From assembly GCA_048594975.1 (NCBI GenBank), contig JBMDXQ010000024.1:62001-126000 (forward strand): a stretch of DNA of 64,000 nt, written 5' to 3'. This stretch comes from JBMDXB01 sp048594975. GTDB taxonomy: Bacteria; Acidobacteriota; Vicinamibacteria; Vicinamibacterales; 2-12-FULL-66-21. The notes under the pieces are model-generated. The model had not been told where the DNA came from and did no database searches. It was given only the letters and a program-made list of their open reading frames with translations. Numbering within the stretch: the stretch's first letter is position 1; the number at the start of each line of letters is the position of its first letter. The translations under genes and the position numbers were made by a program. This document shows, one piece after another, positions 27,999 through 38,332 of this stretch.

Positions 27999-29567
27999 AT
28001 GCCGGGGCTGGAGTTTCGAGACGTCCGCAAGTCCTTCGGCGCGGTGCACGCGCTGACCGGCGTCAGCTTCTCGGTCGTCGAAGGCGAAGCGCACGCGCTC
28101 GTCGGCGAGAACGGCGCGGGCAAGTCCACGCTCCTGAAGATCCTGGCGGGAATCGTCCGCCCCGACGGCGGCGCCGTCATCTGGCGCGAGGAGCACATCG
28201 AGCTGTCGCGCCCGCGCGACGCCCTCGAGCGCGGCATCGGCATGGTCTTCCAGGAGATGCTGTCCTTCCCGAATCTCACCGTGTCGGGCAACATCTTCGC
28301 GGGCCGCGAGCTGACTCGGGGCGGCCGGCTGCTGAACGCCGCGATGCGCGAGCGGACGCACCGGCTGCTCGCCGATCTGCACCTCACCATCGACCCGGAT
28401 GCACCTGCCGACTCGCTCTCGGCGGCGCACCGCCAGCTCCTCCAGGTCGCGCGCGCGCTCGCCTTCCGCTGCCAGATCCTGGTGCTCGACGAGCCGACGA
28501 CCTCGCTCACCGACGCGGAAGCGGACCACCTCTTCGCCGTACTGCACCGGCTGAAGCAGCAGGGGACGACGCTGCTCTACGTGTCGCACCGGATCCCGGA
28601 AGTGTTCCGGCTATGCGATCGGATTACCGTCCTGCGCGACGGCGGGTACGTCGGAACGTTCGCCCGTGACGCGGTGACGCCCGACACGATCGTGCGCGCC
28701 ATGGTCGGGCGCGATCTGCCCCACCGCGTGGAGTCGGCGCCGCCGCAGGCACCGGCGGGACCGGCGCTCGAAGTGGTCGGGCTGACCCGCCAGCCGTGGT
28801 TCCACGACGTGTCGCTGAGCGTGGCGCCTGGCGAGATCGTCGGCCTGTTCGGACTGGTCGGGTCGGGCCGATCGGAGCTGCTCGAAACGCTGTTCGCGCT
28901 GCACCGGCCGGCGGCCGGCGAGATCCGCCTGGCCGGAAGGCGCGTGCAGCTCCGCTCGGCGCGCGACGCGGCGCGAGCCGGCATCGCGCTCGTGCCCGAG
29001 GAGCGGCAGCGGCAGGGACTGTTCTTCAACCTGAGCGTCCGTCACAACCTGGTGATGCCGCGGCGGATCGTGCGCGGCGAGAAGCGGATTCGCGCTGCCG
29101 AAGAGCGGCGCGAGGCCTCCGCGCTGGTGCAGGCGTGGCGGATCAGGATGGCGGGGATCGACGTCCCGCCCGATGCGCTCAGCGGCGGCAACCAGCAGAA
29201 GGTGGTGGTCGCGAAGTGGCTCGCCACCGCCCCGCGCGTGCTGCTGCTCGACGAACCCACCAAGGGTGTGGACGTCGGCGCGAAGTTCGAGATCCATGAA
29301 ATGATCCGCCGCCAGGCGGCAGCCGGGCTCGCCTGCCTGGTCGTCTCGAGCGACCTGCCCGAGGTGTTGTCGATCGCGCAGCGCGTCGTGGTCATGCGGG
29401 AGGGTGCGGTCCGCGGCATATTGACCGGGCGCGAGGCCACGGAAGAAGCGGTGATGCACCTGGCAACGTCGGACCTGGTCAGCAGCGACCGGAATGGAGC
29501 GGCCCGATCCGCCCGCGAAACGAATCGCGCCAGGGGCGGTGCAGCCGCCGACCAGGACGCCTCGTGA
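27999..29567 (+). CDS. Sugar ABC transporter, duplicated ATP-binding subunit
   Basis: Powers import of a monosaccharide (RbsA/XylG/MglA type). It is 522 residues with two nucleotide-binding domains. Domain 1 has Walker A GENGAGKST (about residue 40) and Walker B ILVLDEPTTSL. Domain 2 has a modified Walker A GLVGSGRSELLE and the family's signature LSGGNQQKV and Walker B LLLDEPTKGVDVG. This asymmetry is normal in the family. The ATG at 27999 is the first that includes the complete first domain (MPGLEFRDVRKSFG). Its last four bases overlap the permease start (GTGA). Confidence 0.93.
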   Translation: MPGLEFRDVRKSFGAVHALTGVSFSVVEGEAHALVGENGAGKSTLLKILAGIVRPDGGAVIWREEHIELSRPRDALERGIGMVFQEMLSFPNLTVSGNIFAGRELTRGGRLLNAAMRERTHRLLADLHLTIDPDAPADSLSAAHRQLLQVARALAFRCQILVLDEPTTSLTDAEADHLFAVLHRLKQQGTTLLYVSHRIPEVFRLCDRITVLRDGGYVGTFARDAVTPDTIVRAMVGRDLPHRVESAPPQAPAGPALEVVGLTRQPWFHDVSLSVAPGEIVGLFGLVGSGRSELLETLFALHRPAAGEIRLAGRRVQLRSARDAARAGIALVPEERQRQGLFFNLSVRHNLVMPRRIVRGEKRIRAAEERREASALVQAWRIRMAGIDVPPDALSGGNQQKVVVAKWLATAPRVLLLDEPTKGVDVGAKFEIHEMIRRQAAAGLACLVVSSDLPEVLSIAQRVVVMREGAVRGILTGREATEEAVMHLATSDLVSSDRNGAARSARETNRARGGAAADQDAS

Positions 29568-30523
29568 GACGATTCTGGCGCACCCGCGAGTTGAGCACGG
29601 TCGCGATCCTGGTCGCCGAGATCGCGTTCTTCGGCTGGTACCTGTGGCCGGACGGCAACCGCGCGCACCCTTTCCTCAACGCCGAGAACGCCCTGCTCGT
29701 CCTGAAGTACTCGGCGATCTACGGCATCGCCGCGGTCGGAGCGGCCGTCGTGATCATTTCCGGCGGCATCGACCTGTCGCCGGGCGCGGTGATCGCTCTG
29801 GCCAGCGTCGTCTGCGGGGTGCTGTTCGTCGAATCGGGCTGGCCGCTCGAGGCGAGCATGGCCTGCGGGGTGCTGGCGGGCCTGTCGACCGGTGCCCTCA
29901 GCTCGGTGCTCGTCGTCTTCGTGCGGCTGCCGCCGTTCATCGCCACGCTCGGCGTCATGGGGATCACGCGCGGCGTGGCGTTCATCATCACCCAGGGCCA
30001 GTACTACGACCTGTCGAGCAAGTTGGTGGGCGGCTGGCGGCCGCTGGGACTGCCGGCCGACTGGGTGGCGCCGCTCATCATGATCGTGCTCGCCCTCGTC
30101 TTCCAGGTCCTGATGACGCGCTTCCAGTGGGGCCGCGCCGTCTTCTCGGTGGGGGGCAACGAGACCGCCGCGCTGTTCTCCGGCATCGCGATCGGGCCGT
30201 TGAAGTTCTCGATCTACCTGCTCAGCGGGCTGCTCGCGGCGGTCGCGGGCGTCGTCCTGTCGCTGGTGCAGGGCCAGGGGAAGGCGGACCTCGCCAACGG
30301 CTATGAGCTCGACATCATCGCCTCGGCGGTCGTCGGCGGCGCCAGCCTTTCGGGCGGGCGCGGCTCGGTGCTCGGGGCGGTGCTGGGCACGCTGATCTTC
30401 GGCGTGCTGCGCAACGCGCTGCCGCAGATTCCCGGCGCGACGTTCTACGATCGCCTCATCGTCGGCCTGGCGGTTATCATCATCGTGGTCATGGACCAGC
30501 TGCTCCTGAAGCGAGCGGAATGA
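29564..30523 (+). CDS. Sugar ABC transporter permease (RbsC/XylH-like)
   Basis: A 319-residue integral membrane protein with roughly eight to ten hydrophobic segments, forming the channel for sugar import with the ATPase encoded just upstream. IISGGIDLSPGAVIALASV (about residues 63-81) and FSGIAIGPLKFSIYLLSGLLA plus the loop SAVVGGASLSGGRGSVLGA (a conserved ATPase-contact region) are characteristic of the ribose/xylose family. It starts with GTG at 29564, overlapping the ATPase stop by four bases, so translation is coupled. The binding protein follows after 75 bases. Confidence 0.92.
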   Translation: MRRFWRTRELSTVAILVAEIAFFGWYLWPDGNRAHPFLNAENALLVLKYSAIYGIAAVGAAVVIISGGIDLSPGAVIALASVVCGVLFVESGWPLEASMACGVLAGLSTGALSSVLVVFVRLPPFIATLGVMGITRGVAFIITQGQYYDLSSKLVGGWRPLGLPADWVAPLIMIVLALVFQVLMTRFQWGRAVFSVGGNETAALFSGIAIGPLKFSIYLLSGLLAAVAGVVLSLVQGQGKADLANGYELDIIASAVVGGASLSGGRGSVLGAVLGTLIFGVLRNALPQIPGATFYDRLIVGLAVIIIVVMDQLLLKRAE

Positions 30524-30528
30524 AGGAA

Positions 30529-30586
30529 TCGGGCGATCGGGTCATCGGGCGATTGACGATGTCGTCGCGCAGCCCTTCAGGGCTGC
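30529..30586 (+). other. Repeat and stem-loop between the permease and binding-protein genes
   Basis: Bases 30529-30556 contain ATCGGGCGAT-type words repeated three times, a motif also found around 61425-61555. Bases 30569-30586 form a perfect stem GCAGCCC/GGGCTGC with a TTCA loop, followed by AAGGGGAG (ribosome-binding site) and the ATG at 30599. Such hairpins between permease and binding-protein genes often stabilise one part of the mRNA; that role here is inferred. Confidence 0.5.
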
Positions 30587-30598
30587 CAAGGGGAGCAC

Positions 30599-31582
30599 AT
30601 GAAGAGACCGCGCGGGACGGGGATCGTGATCGGAGCCATCATCACGCTGGCGCTGGCCGCGTCGTGCAGCCGTGACAAAGCCGGCGCGCCCGCCGGCGAG
30701 TCGGCAACGCCGCGCTACCGCTTCGCGGTCATTCCCAAGGCGCTGGACATCCCGGTCTTCAACTACGCGAAGATCGGCGCCGAGCGGACGGCGCGGGAGC
30801 TGGGCAACGTCGACATCGAGTGGCGCGCGCCCGACTCGGCCGACCAGCTCCGGCAGAAGGAAATCCTCGAGTCCTTCATCACGCAACGCGTCGACGGCAT
30901 CGCCATCTCGACGCTCAATGGCGACTTCCTGACCGAGACGATCAATCGCGCGATCGACGCCGGGATCCCGGTCGTGACCTGGGACTCCGACGCGCCGAAG
31001 TCGAAGCGCAACGCCTTCTACGGCGTCGACGACTACGAGTCGGGCCGGATCATGGGCGAGGAAACGGTCAAGCTGCTCGGCGGCAAGGGCACCGTGGCGA
31101 TGATCACGGCCCTCGGCGCGACCAACCTGCAGCGGCGGCTCGACGGCGCCCGTGACGCGCTCGGCAAGGCGCCGGGGATCCAGATCGTCGAGGTGTACGA
31201 CATCAAGGAGGACGTGGTCCGCGCCGCGGAGATCATCGCGACCGGCGCCCGCCGCTATCCGGACCTCGGCGCCTGGGTGTCGGTGGGCGGATGGCCGGTG
31301 TTCACGCGCAATGCGCTGGCAACGATCGATCCGGCCAGGACCAAGGTGGTGTCGTTCGACACCGTGGCGAGCGCGCTCGACCTGTTGCGCGAGGGAAAGG
31401 TGCAGGTGCTCATCGGCCAGAAGTACTTCGGCTGGGGCAGCGAGCCGGTGAAGATCCTGCACGGCATCAAGCAGGGAAGGATGCCCGCCAGCCCGATCAT
31501 CGACTCCGGCGTGGACGTGGTGACGCCGGCCAACGTCGAGCAGTACGCGGCGGAGTTCAAGCGGCTCGAGCAGGGGCAGTGA
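30599..31582 (+). CDS. Sugar ABC transporter substrate-binding lipoprotein
   Basis: A 327-residue periplasmic binding protein (RbsB/XylF type-1 fold). The N-terminus MKRPRGTGIVIGAIITLALAASC ends in a lipobox (LAASC), so it is lipid-anchored. YRFAVIPKALDIPVFNYAKIG, RVDGIAISTLNGDFLTETI, IPVVTWDSDAPKSKRNAFYG and the hinge/second-lobe GATNLQRRLDGARDAL are family hallmarks; Asp in WDSDAP is a usual sugar ligand. The third gene of the ATPase-permease-SBP operon. A pentose (xylose, arabinose or ribose) is the likely ligand from context. Confidence 0.92.
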   Translation: MKRPRGTGIVIGAIITLALAASCSRDKAGAPAGESATPRYRFAVIPKALDIPVFNYAKIGAERTARELGNVDIEWRAPDSADQLRQKEILESFITQRVDGIAISTLNGDFLTETINRAIDAGIPVVTWDSDAPKSKRNAFYGVDDYESGRIMGEETVKLLGGKGTVAMITALGATNLQRRLDGARDALGKAPGIQIVEVYDIKEDVVRAAEIIATGARRYPDLGAWVSVGGWPVFTRNALATIDPARTKVVSFDTVASALDLLREGKVQVLIGQKYFGWGSEPVKILHGIKQGRMPASPIIDSGVDVVTPANVEQYAAEFKRLEQGQ

Positions 31583-31686
31583 GACCGGCGGCTGACGGCT
31601 GACCTCGCCCGATCACACCGATTCGGCCACACCCCCCGCTGCGGCGCAGCCGCGCATTCAAACTGCGCTATTTGACCTCTTGTGAC

Positions 31687-31692
31687 TATAAT
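31687..31692 (+). promoter_or_regulatory. -10 element giving a probable leaderless antitoxin transcript
   Basis: A perfect TATAAT is followed by ATGGTC and then the ATG at 31699. With a start point 6-7 bases downstream, transcription would begin at the start codon. No convincing -35 was found at 16-18 bases, which is common in such high-G+C genomes. Confidence 0.5.
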
Positions 31693-31698
31693 ATGGTC

Positions 31699-31944
31699 AT
31701 GACGACCGTGCGCATCGCCGAGCTGAAATCTCGTCTGAGCGAGCACCTCAGATCGGTCCGGAAGGGACGCACGCTGACCGTGCTCGATCGGGACACCCCC
31801 GTCGCACGGATTATCCCCTATGCCGCCGAGCCGATCGAAGTTCGGCGGGCGACCCGCCGACTTCGCGACCTCAGGCTCCCGCCCCCGCCGGCGTCGCCGA
31901 CCGACAGTCTGGCCGTCCTGCTCGACGACCGGCGCCGGCGATGA
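31699..31944 (+). CDS. Type II antitoxin, Phd/YefM family
   Basis: An 81-residue DNA-binding antitoxin. The N-terminal half, MTTVRIAELKSRLSEHLRSV...GRTLTVLDRDTPVARIIPY, is the Phd/YefM fold that binds operator DNA; the C-terminal Arg/Pro-rich tail (RRLRDLRLPPPPASPTDSLA) would wrap and block the toxin. Two other in-frame starts (TTG 31672, ATG 31693) lie upstream, but the first overlaps and the second abuts the -10 hexamer, so 31699 is preferred. Its stop overlaps the toxin start (ATGA), the standard arrangement for co-translated antitoxin and toxin. The pair should autorepress its promoter. Confidence 0.88.
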   Translation: MTTVRIAELKSRLSEHLRSVRKGRTLTVLDRDTPVARIIPYAAEPIEVRRATRRLRDLRLPPPPASPTDSLAVLLDDRRRR

Positions 31945-32357
31945 CCGCGTATATCGACACGTCAGCGCTTCTTCGCCTGGTCCTGCGCGAGCCGGGAGCC
32001 CTCGACGATCTCCGGTCCTACGATGCGCTGGTGTCGAACGAACTGATCGCCGTCGAAAGCGCCCGCACGATTGATCGCTTGCGGCTGCAGGGCGCGTTGA
32101 CGGTGGAAGAAGCGGCTGCTCGCCGGCGAGCGGTCGCCGACTGGCTCGAAGCGATCGACCTGGTACTGCTGCGGCCGCTGGTCTTGAGCCGGGCCAGCGA
32201 GCCGCTGCCGACACCGCTCGGAACCCTGGACGCGATCCACCTGGCAACCGCGCTGATATGGCGCGAGCGCATGGGGGCGTTGTCGACGATGGCGACACAC
32301 GACAGCGCCCTCGGCCTCGCCGCGCGGACCTTTGGATTCGACGTCCGCGGAAGCTGA
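31941..32357 (+). CDS. PIN-domain toxin (VapC-type ribonuclease)
   Basis: A 138-residue predicted Mg-dependent RNase toxin. The acidic active-site residues are all present: Asp6 (AYIDTSALL), Glu39 (AVESAR), Asp97 (GTLDAIHLATA) and Asp121 (MATHDSAL). It begins with ATG at 31941, overlapping the antitoxin stop by four bases. PIN toxins usually cleave tRNA or rRNA and inhibit translation. A solitary chromosomal TA module between the sugar transporter and an unrelated secreted protein gene suggests a horizontally acquired insertion, though no mobility gene or clear repeats flank it. Confidence 0.9.
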   Translation: MTAYIDTSALLRLVLREPGALDDLRSYDALVSNELIAVESARTIDRLRLQGALTVEEAAARRRAVADWLEAIDLVLLRPLVLSRASEPLPTPLGTLDAIHLATALIWRERMGALSTMATHDSALGLAARTFGFDVRGS

Positions 32358-32416
32358 GGTGCCAAGACCACGCGCAGGTGCTCCCATCGACGTGGTGATC
32401 TGCGAGGAGCGGTGAC

Positions 32417-34174
32417 ATGGATTGGGCTCGCTGCGCCGCCGCCGGGATCGCGATCGCGTGCCTCCTGCCGTCCTCACGCGCGACCGTCCAGGTCAGGGAC
32501 GCTGCGGCATTCGACGTGTCTCCGCCGCTCGCGTCCCTTGCCGCAGATGCCGGCGTGACCGCCGGCGCCACGCAGGCACGCGGCGGGGCGCCCGCCTTTG
32601 CCCCGCGTGATCCCGCCGGCGCCGCGGTCGAGCAGACCGCGAACGGCACCGGCCCGGCGCCGCGGCTCGTCGCGAGCTTCGACGGCCTCGGCGCCGGATT
32701 CGAAGGGCCTCATGGCGCGTGGAGCGGCAACAACCCTTCCGACAACAGCCTCGCTGTCGGGCCCGATCACATCGTGCAGACGGTCAACACCCGCCTCGCG
32801 ATCTTCAGCAAGAAGGGAAAGCGGTTCGACACGACAGACAGGGTCCTGTACGGCGCCGTGCCCAATAACACGGCGTTCAAGGGGTTCGGCGGCGCGTGCG
32901 AGGCGCGCAACAACGCCGATACGGTCGTGCGCTACGACCAGCTCGCCGATCGCTGGTTGATCGTCATGCCGATCTTCCGCCGCAGTGCGGAGCGGCAGGA
33001 TCAACCGCCGCCGTGGAAGGCCTGGCCGGAGATCTACGAGAGTCCGCCTGGTATCGCCGGTCAGCCCGGCGCAGCGGCGCGTCTGTTCGTACCGCCGGCT
33101 GCCGTCGAGCGGCCGTCATCGGCGGGCCGCGGCGGCCAGCCGCCGGCGCAGGGACCGTACTCGATGTGCTACGCGGTGAGCACCTCTCCCGACCCGCTTG
33201 GCGCCTACTACCGCTACGAGTTCCTCAGGCCGCTCTTTCCCGATTACCCGCGCCCGGCGGTCTGGCCGGACGGCTACTACACGCCCACGAGCACGAGCGA
33301 CGATATCGTGGAGAAGCACATCTGCGTGGCCGATCGCACCCGCATGCTGCGTGGCGAGCCCGCAACCGAGCAGTGCATCGTCGTCGAAGGCGTGAACTTC
33401 CTGAACGCCGCCGATCTCGACGGCCGCGCCCTTCCGCCGCACGGCGCGCCCAACATCGTCATGGCCGCGGGCGGGACGCAGCTGAACGGAGATTTCTCCG
33501 ACAACGGCATCTACGTGTGGCAGGTCCACGTGGACTGGAGCGATCCGTCGAAGTCGACCCTGGCGGGGCCGGAGAAGATCGTGGTGGCGCGGTATCACTA
33601 CCTGTGCAACGGCCAGTTGAGCGACTGCGTGCCGCAGCCCGGAACGGAGCGGCGCCTCGACGCTCAGGGCGACAAGATCATGGCGCGCCTGGTCTACCGG
33701 AACGTGAACGGGCGCGAGTCGATCGTCGCGGTGCACTCGGTCAACACGGAGGCGTCGGCCGGCGGCGTGCGGTGGTACGAGTTCCGCGTCGCCAGCGACG
33801 ACCGGCGCGTCACGCTCCTCCAGCAGGGCACGTACGCGCCGGACGGGGCCTACCGGTGGATGGCGAGCCCGGCGATCGACAATCGGGGCAACATCGGCAT
33901 CGGCTACTCCTTCGGCGGCACGCCGCACTTCGCCGGCCAGCGCTTCACCGGCCGGCGCGCGTCGGATCCGCCGGGCGTCCTGTCCCTGCGCGAGACGGTG
34001 CTGGTCGAGGGAGAAGCGGCGCAGACCAATACCAACCGCTGGCAGGACTACAGTCAGACGGCCATGGATCCGAGCGACGACTGCACGATCTGGTACGTGG
34101 GGGACTACTACAAGAAGGGTGCGACGACCTACTCGACGCGGATCGGGGCGTTTCGCCTGCCCGGATGCAGGTAG
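32417..34174 (+). CDS. Secreted protein of unknown function, probable beta-propeller
   Basis: 585 residues with an N-terminal signal (MDWARCAAAGIAIACLLPSS). No enzyme motif was recognised. The conserved-looking core begins NNPSDNSLAVGPDHIVQTVN, followed by TRLAIFSKKGKRFDT and TVVRYDQLADRWLIVMP; WDSYAV-like blocks such as PYSMCYAVSTSPDPLGAYYRYEF and DYSQTAMDPSDDCTIWYVG look like repeated propeller blades. Several Cys pairs (for example HICVADRT...EQCIVVEG) suggest disulphides. Similar proteins are common among secreted proteins of Acidobacteriota, from general knowledge. It stands alone between the TA module and a strong bidirectional terminator. Confidence 0.75.
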   Translation: MDWARCAAAGIAIACLLPSSRATVQVRDAAAFDVSPPLASLAADAGVTAGATQARGGAPAFAPRDPAGAAVEQTANGTGPAPRLVASFDGLGAGFEGPHGAWSGNNPSDNSLAVGPDHIVQTVNTRLAIFSKKGKRFDTTDRVLYGAVPNNTAFKGFGGACEARNNADTVVRYDQLADRWLIVMPIFRRSAERQDQPPPWKAWPEIYESPPGIAGQPGAAARLFVPPAAVERPSSAGRGGQPPAQGPYSMCYAVSTSPDPLGAYYRYEFLRPLFPDYPRPAVWPDGYYTPTSTSDDIVEKHICVADRTRMLRGEPATEQCIVVEGVNFLNAADLDGRALPPHGAPNIVMAAGGTQLNGDFSDNGIYVWQVHVDWSDPSKSTLAGPEKIVVARYHYLCNGQLSDCVPQPGTERRLDAQGDKIMARLVYRNVNGRESIVAVHSVNTEASAGGVRWYEFRVASDDRRVTLLQQGTYAPDGAYRWMASPAIDNRGNIGIGYSFGGTPHFAGQRFTGRRASDPPGVLSLRETVLVEGEAAQTNTNRWQDYSQTAMDPSDDCTIWYVGDYYKKGATTYSTRIGAFRLPGCR

Positions 34175-34186
34175 ACGAACGGCACT

Positions 34187-34232
34187 AACGAGAAAGGCCG
34201 CGCAGGTGTGGTGTCCACGCGGCCTTCTCGTT
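34187..34232. terminator. Bidirectional factor-independent terminator
   Basis: AACGAGAA(a)GGCCGCG pairs with CGCGGCCTTCTCGTT, a long stem with one bulge, lying between the convergent 585-residue secreted-protein gene and the radical SAM gene. A run of A/G on one side and TTCTCGTT on the other allow it to serve both strands. Confidence 0.8.
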
Positions 34233-34275
34233 CCGATCGGATCCCGGACCCGGGGGGCGCCGGGCCGGTGAAACA

Positions 34276-36381
<2,106 letters not shown>

Positions 36382-36530
36382 ATGCCTCCGGCCTCGATGA
36401 GGTCGACGTCAACAGGAGAGGATATCCGCCTGACGCGAAACATGCCCGCAGAATCGGGCAAATGGGCAGGTGGGGACGGTGAACGGGCGGATCGGCGCCC
36501 GGATGGGCCCAAGCCCATCTGTGGCCCAAC

Positions 36531-37136
36531 TCATTCAGCAGTAACGACTTGGCTTCGAATGCGAACCGTCCTCAGCGACCAGAGGAGGCGAAACACGAGC
36601 AGTGCGGCGACGAGGACGGCGTAATAGACCGGGGACCCCACGATCACCTTGCCCTTCCAGAGGTAGTGCACGGCTCCGGCCGCTCCGGCAAGATACACGA
36701 GCCTGTGAAGCGCCTGCCAGCGCCGGCCGAGCCGGCGAATCCAGCCTCTTGTCGAGGTCAGGGCGAGCGGGACCATCGCGACGAACGCCACGACGCCGGC
36801 GGTGATGAACGGTCGCTTAACCACGTCGTCCAGCATGCCCTCGAGCGAGAAGAAGTGATCGAGCACGATGTAGGTGAGGACGTGCAGGGCAGCGTAGAAG
36901 AACGCGAACAGGCCGAGCATCCGGCGGTACCGGATGACGCGGTGCCATCCGGTGATTCGACGGACGGGCGTCACGGCGAGCGTGAGGACGAGGAAGCGCA
37001 GCGTCCAGATGCCGGTCTCGAGCTGGAGCGTTTCGGCCGGGTTGACGCCGAGGTTCCCGGTGTAGAGGGCGTGCGCCAGCATCAGGGCCGGGATCAGCGC
37101 GGCGACGAAGACGAGCAGCTTGGACAGCGTGAACAT
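36531..37136 (-). CDS. msrQ: MsrQ haem-binding membrane subunit
   Basis: A 201-residue membrane cytochrome with about six hydrophobic segments that passes electrons from the quinone pool or flavin to MsrP. Family motifs include GIWTLRFLVLTLAVTPVRRITG, YRRMLGLFAFFYAALHVLTYIVLDH (haem His residues) and RRLGRRWQALHRLVYLAGAAGAVHYLW (second haem His pair). Length is typical. It follows msrP by 48 bases on the same strand, the usual order. Confidence 0.93.
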   Translation of the reverse strand: MFTLSKLLVFVAALIPALMLAHALYTGNLGVNPAETLQLETGIWTLRFLVLTLAVTPVRRITGWHRVIRYRRMLGLFAFFYAALHVLTYIVLDHFFSLEGMLDDVVKRPFITAGVVAFVAMVPLALTSTRGWIRRLGRRWQALHRLVYLAGAAGAVHYLWKGKVIVGSPVYYAVLVAALLVFRLLWSLRTVRIRSQVVTAE

Positions 37137-37184
37137 CCGGTCAGCATGCGTGATGCGCTTGACTTCGCGTGCGGGCGCCCGCGG

Positions 37185-38162
37185 TCAGTAGTACTTCCGC
37201 AGATCCATCCCGGCGTACAGCGACGCGACCTGGTCGGCGTAACCGTTGAACATCTGCGTGCGATGTGTCTTGAACAGGCTCGGAATACGCCGCTCGGTCT
37301 TCTGGCTCCAGCGCGGATGATCGACGTCCGGGTTCACGTTCGAGTAGAAGCCGTATTCGCTCGGGTTCGCGGCGCTCCACGCCGTTCTCGGCATGCGCTC
37401 GACGAAGCGGATCCGCACGATCGACTTGATGCTCTTGAACCCGTACTTCCAGGGCACCACGAGCCGGATCGGTGCGCCGTTCTGGTTCATCAGCGTCTTG
37501 CCGTAGAGTCCCACCGCGAGGATCGCCAGCGCGTGCATCGCCTCGTCCATCCGGAGCCCTTCCACGTACGGCCACGAGAGGACCGGGTCGTGCTGCCCCG
37601 GCATCTCGGAGGGGCGGTGCAGGGTCGTGAACTCGACGAAGGTCGCCTTGCCCGTCGGCTCGGCGCGCTTGAGCACGTCGGCCAGCGGGATCCCCACCCA
37701 CGGGATCACCATCGACCAGGCCTCGACGCAGCGAAGGCGATAGATCCGTTCCTCCAGTGCGTGGGGGCGAATCAGGTCCTCGAGGTCGTAGTCCGCCGGC
37801 TTGTGGCAGTGGCCGTCGATCTTCACCTTCCACGGACTGATCTTCAGCCGGCCGGCGTACCGCTGCGGGTCGTTCTTGCCGAGCCCGAACTCGTAGAAGT
37901 TGTTGTAGCTGGTGATCTCCTCGAAAGTACTCAGCTTCTCATCGGTGACGACGACGCGCGGCTTGACGTTGGCGAGTGGGGATTGGCCCGCCGCCGTGGC
38001 GCCTGCCGCCAGCGGCTCCGACGCGCACGCCTGGAGCAGCGGTGCCGTTGCGGCCCCCAGCGCCGCCCCGCCGGCGAGCCGGATGAAGTCGCGGCGCCGC
38101 AGGTACGCGGTCTCGTCGGTGATCTCGGATGCGGCGATCTCAGGCGATCGTCTGATGAGCAT
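37185..38162 (-). CDS. msrP: MsrP periplasmic protein-methionine-sulfoxide reductase, molybdoenzyme
   Basis: Repairs oxidised methionine in periplasmic proteins. It is 325 residues with a Tat leader (YLRRRDFIRLAGGAALGAATA) needed for export with the molybdenum cofactor in place. The cofactor-binding Cys is Cys145 in YRLRCVEAWSMVIPWVG, and EFTTLHRPSEMPGQ, SIKSIVRIRFV and ANPSEYGFYSNVNPDVDHPRWSQ are conserved in the YedY/MsrP family. GGAAGG lies before the ATG. Paired with msrQ. It is divergent from a histidine kinase gene across a 160-base gap, so that kinase might sense envelope oxidation, although this is speculative. Confidence 0.94.
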   Translation of the reverse strand: MLIRRSPEIAASEITDETAYLRRRDFIRLAGGAALGAATAPLLQACASEPLAAGATAAGQSPLANVKPRVVVTDEKLSTFEEITSYNNFYEFGLGKNDPQRYAGRLKISPWKVKIDGHCHKPADYDLEDLIRPHALEERIYRLRCVEAWSMVIPWVGIPLADVLKRAEPTGKATFVEFTTLHRPSEMPGQHDPVLSWPYVEGLRMDEAMHALAILAVGLYGKTLMNQNGAPIRLVVPWKYGFKSIKSIVRIRFVERMPRTAWSAANPSEYGFYSNVNPDVDHPRWSQKTERRIPSLFKTHRTQMFNGYADQVASLYAGMDLRKYY

Positions 38163-38319
38163 GGGCCTTCCCGTCCAGACTAACCGGTCTTCCTGGTAAA
38201 CACCACCGGTGCCCCGTGGCTTCCCGGGTCATTCCGAGGGTGAGATCTCGTCTTTCCCGAGGTCAGATTGAGAATCGAGACCTGATGTCCAGCGGCTGAC
38301 CCCCGAGCATTCAGGGACG

Positions 38320-38325
38320 TACAAT
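38320..38325 (+). promoter_or_regulatory. -10-like TACAAT before the histidine-kinase gene
   Basis: TACAAT is followed by 7 bases and the ATG at 38333. CTGACC lies 18 bases upstream of it as a 4/6 match to a -35 box. A start at or beside 38333 would give a leaderless mRNA and would exclude the alternative ATG at 38324, which overlaps the hexamer. Confidence 0.4.
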
Positions 38326-38332
38326 GCCGCCG

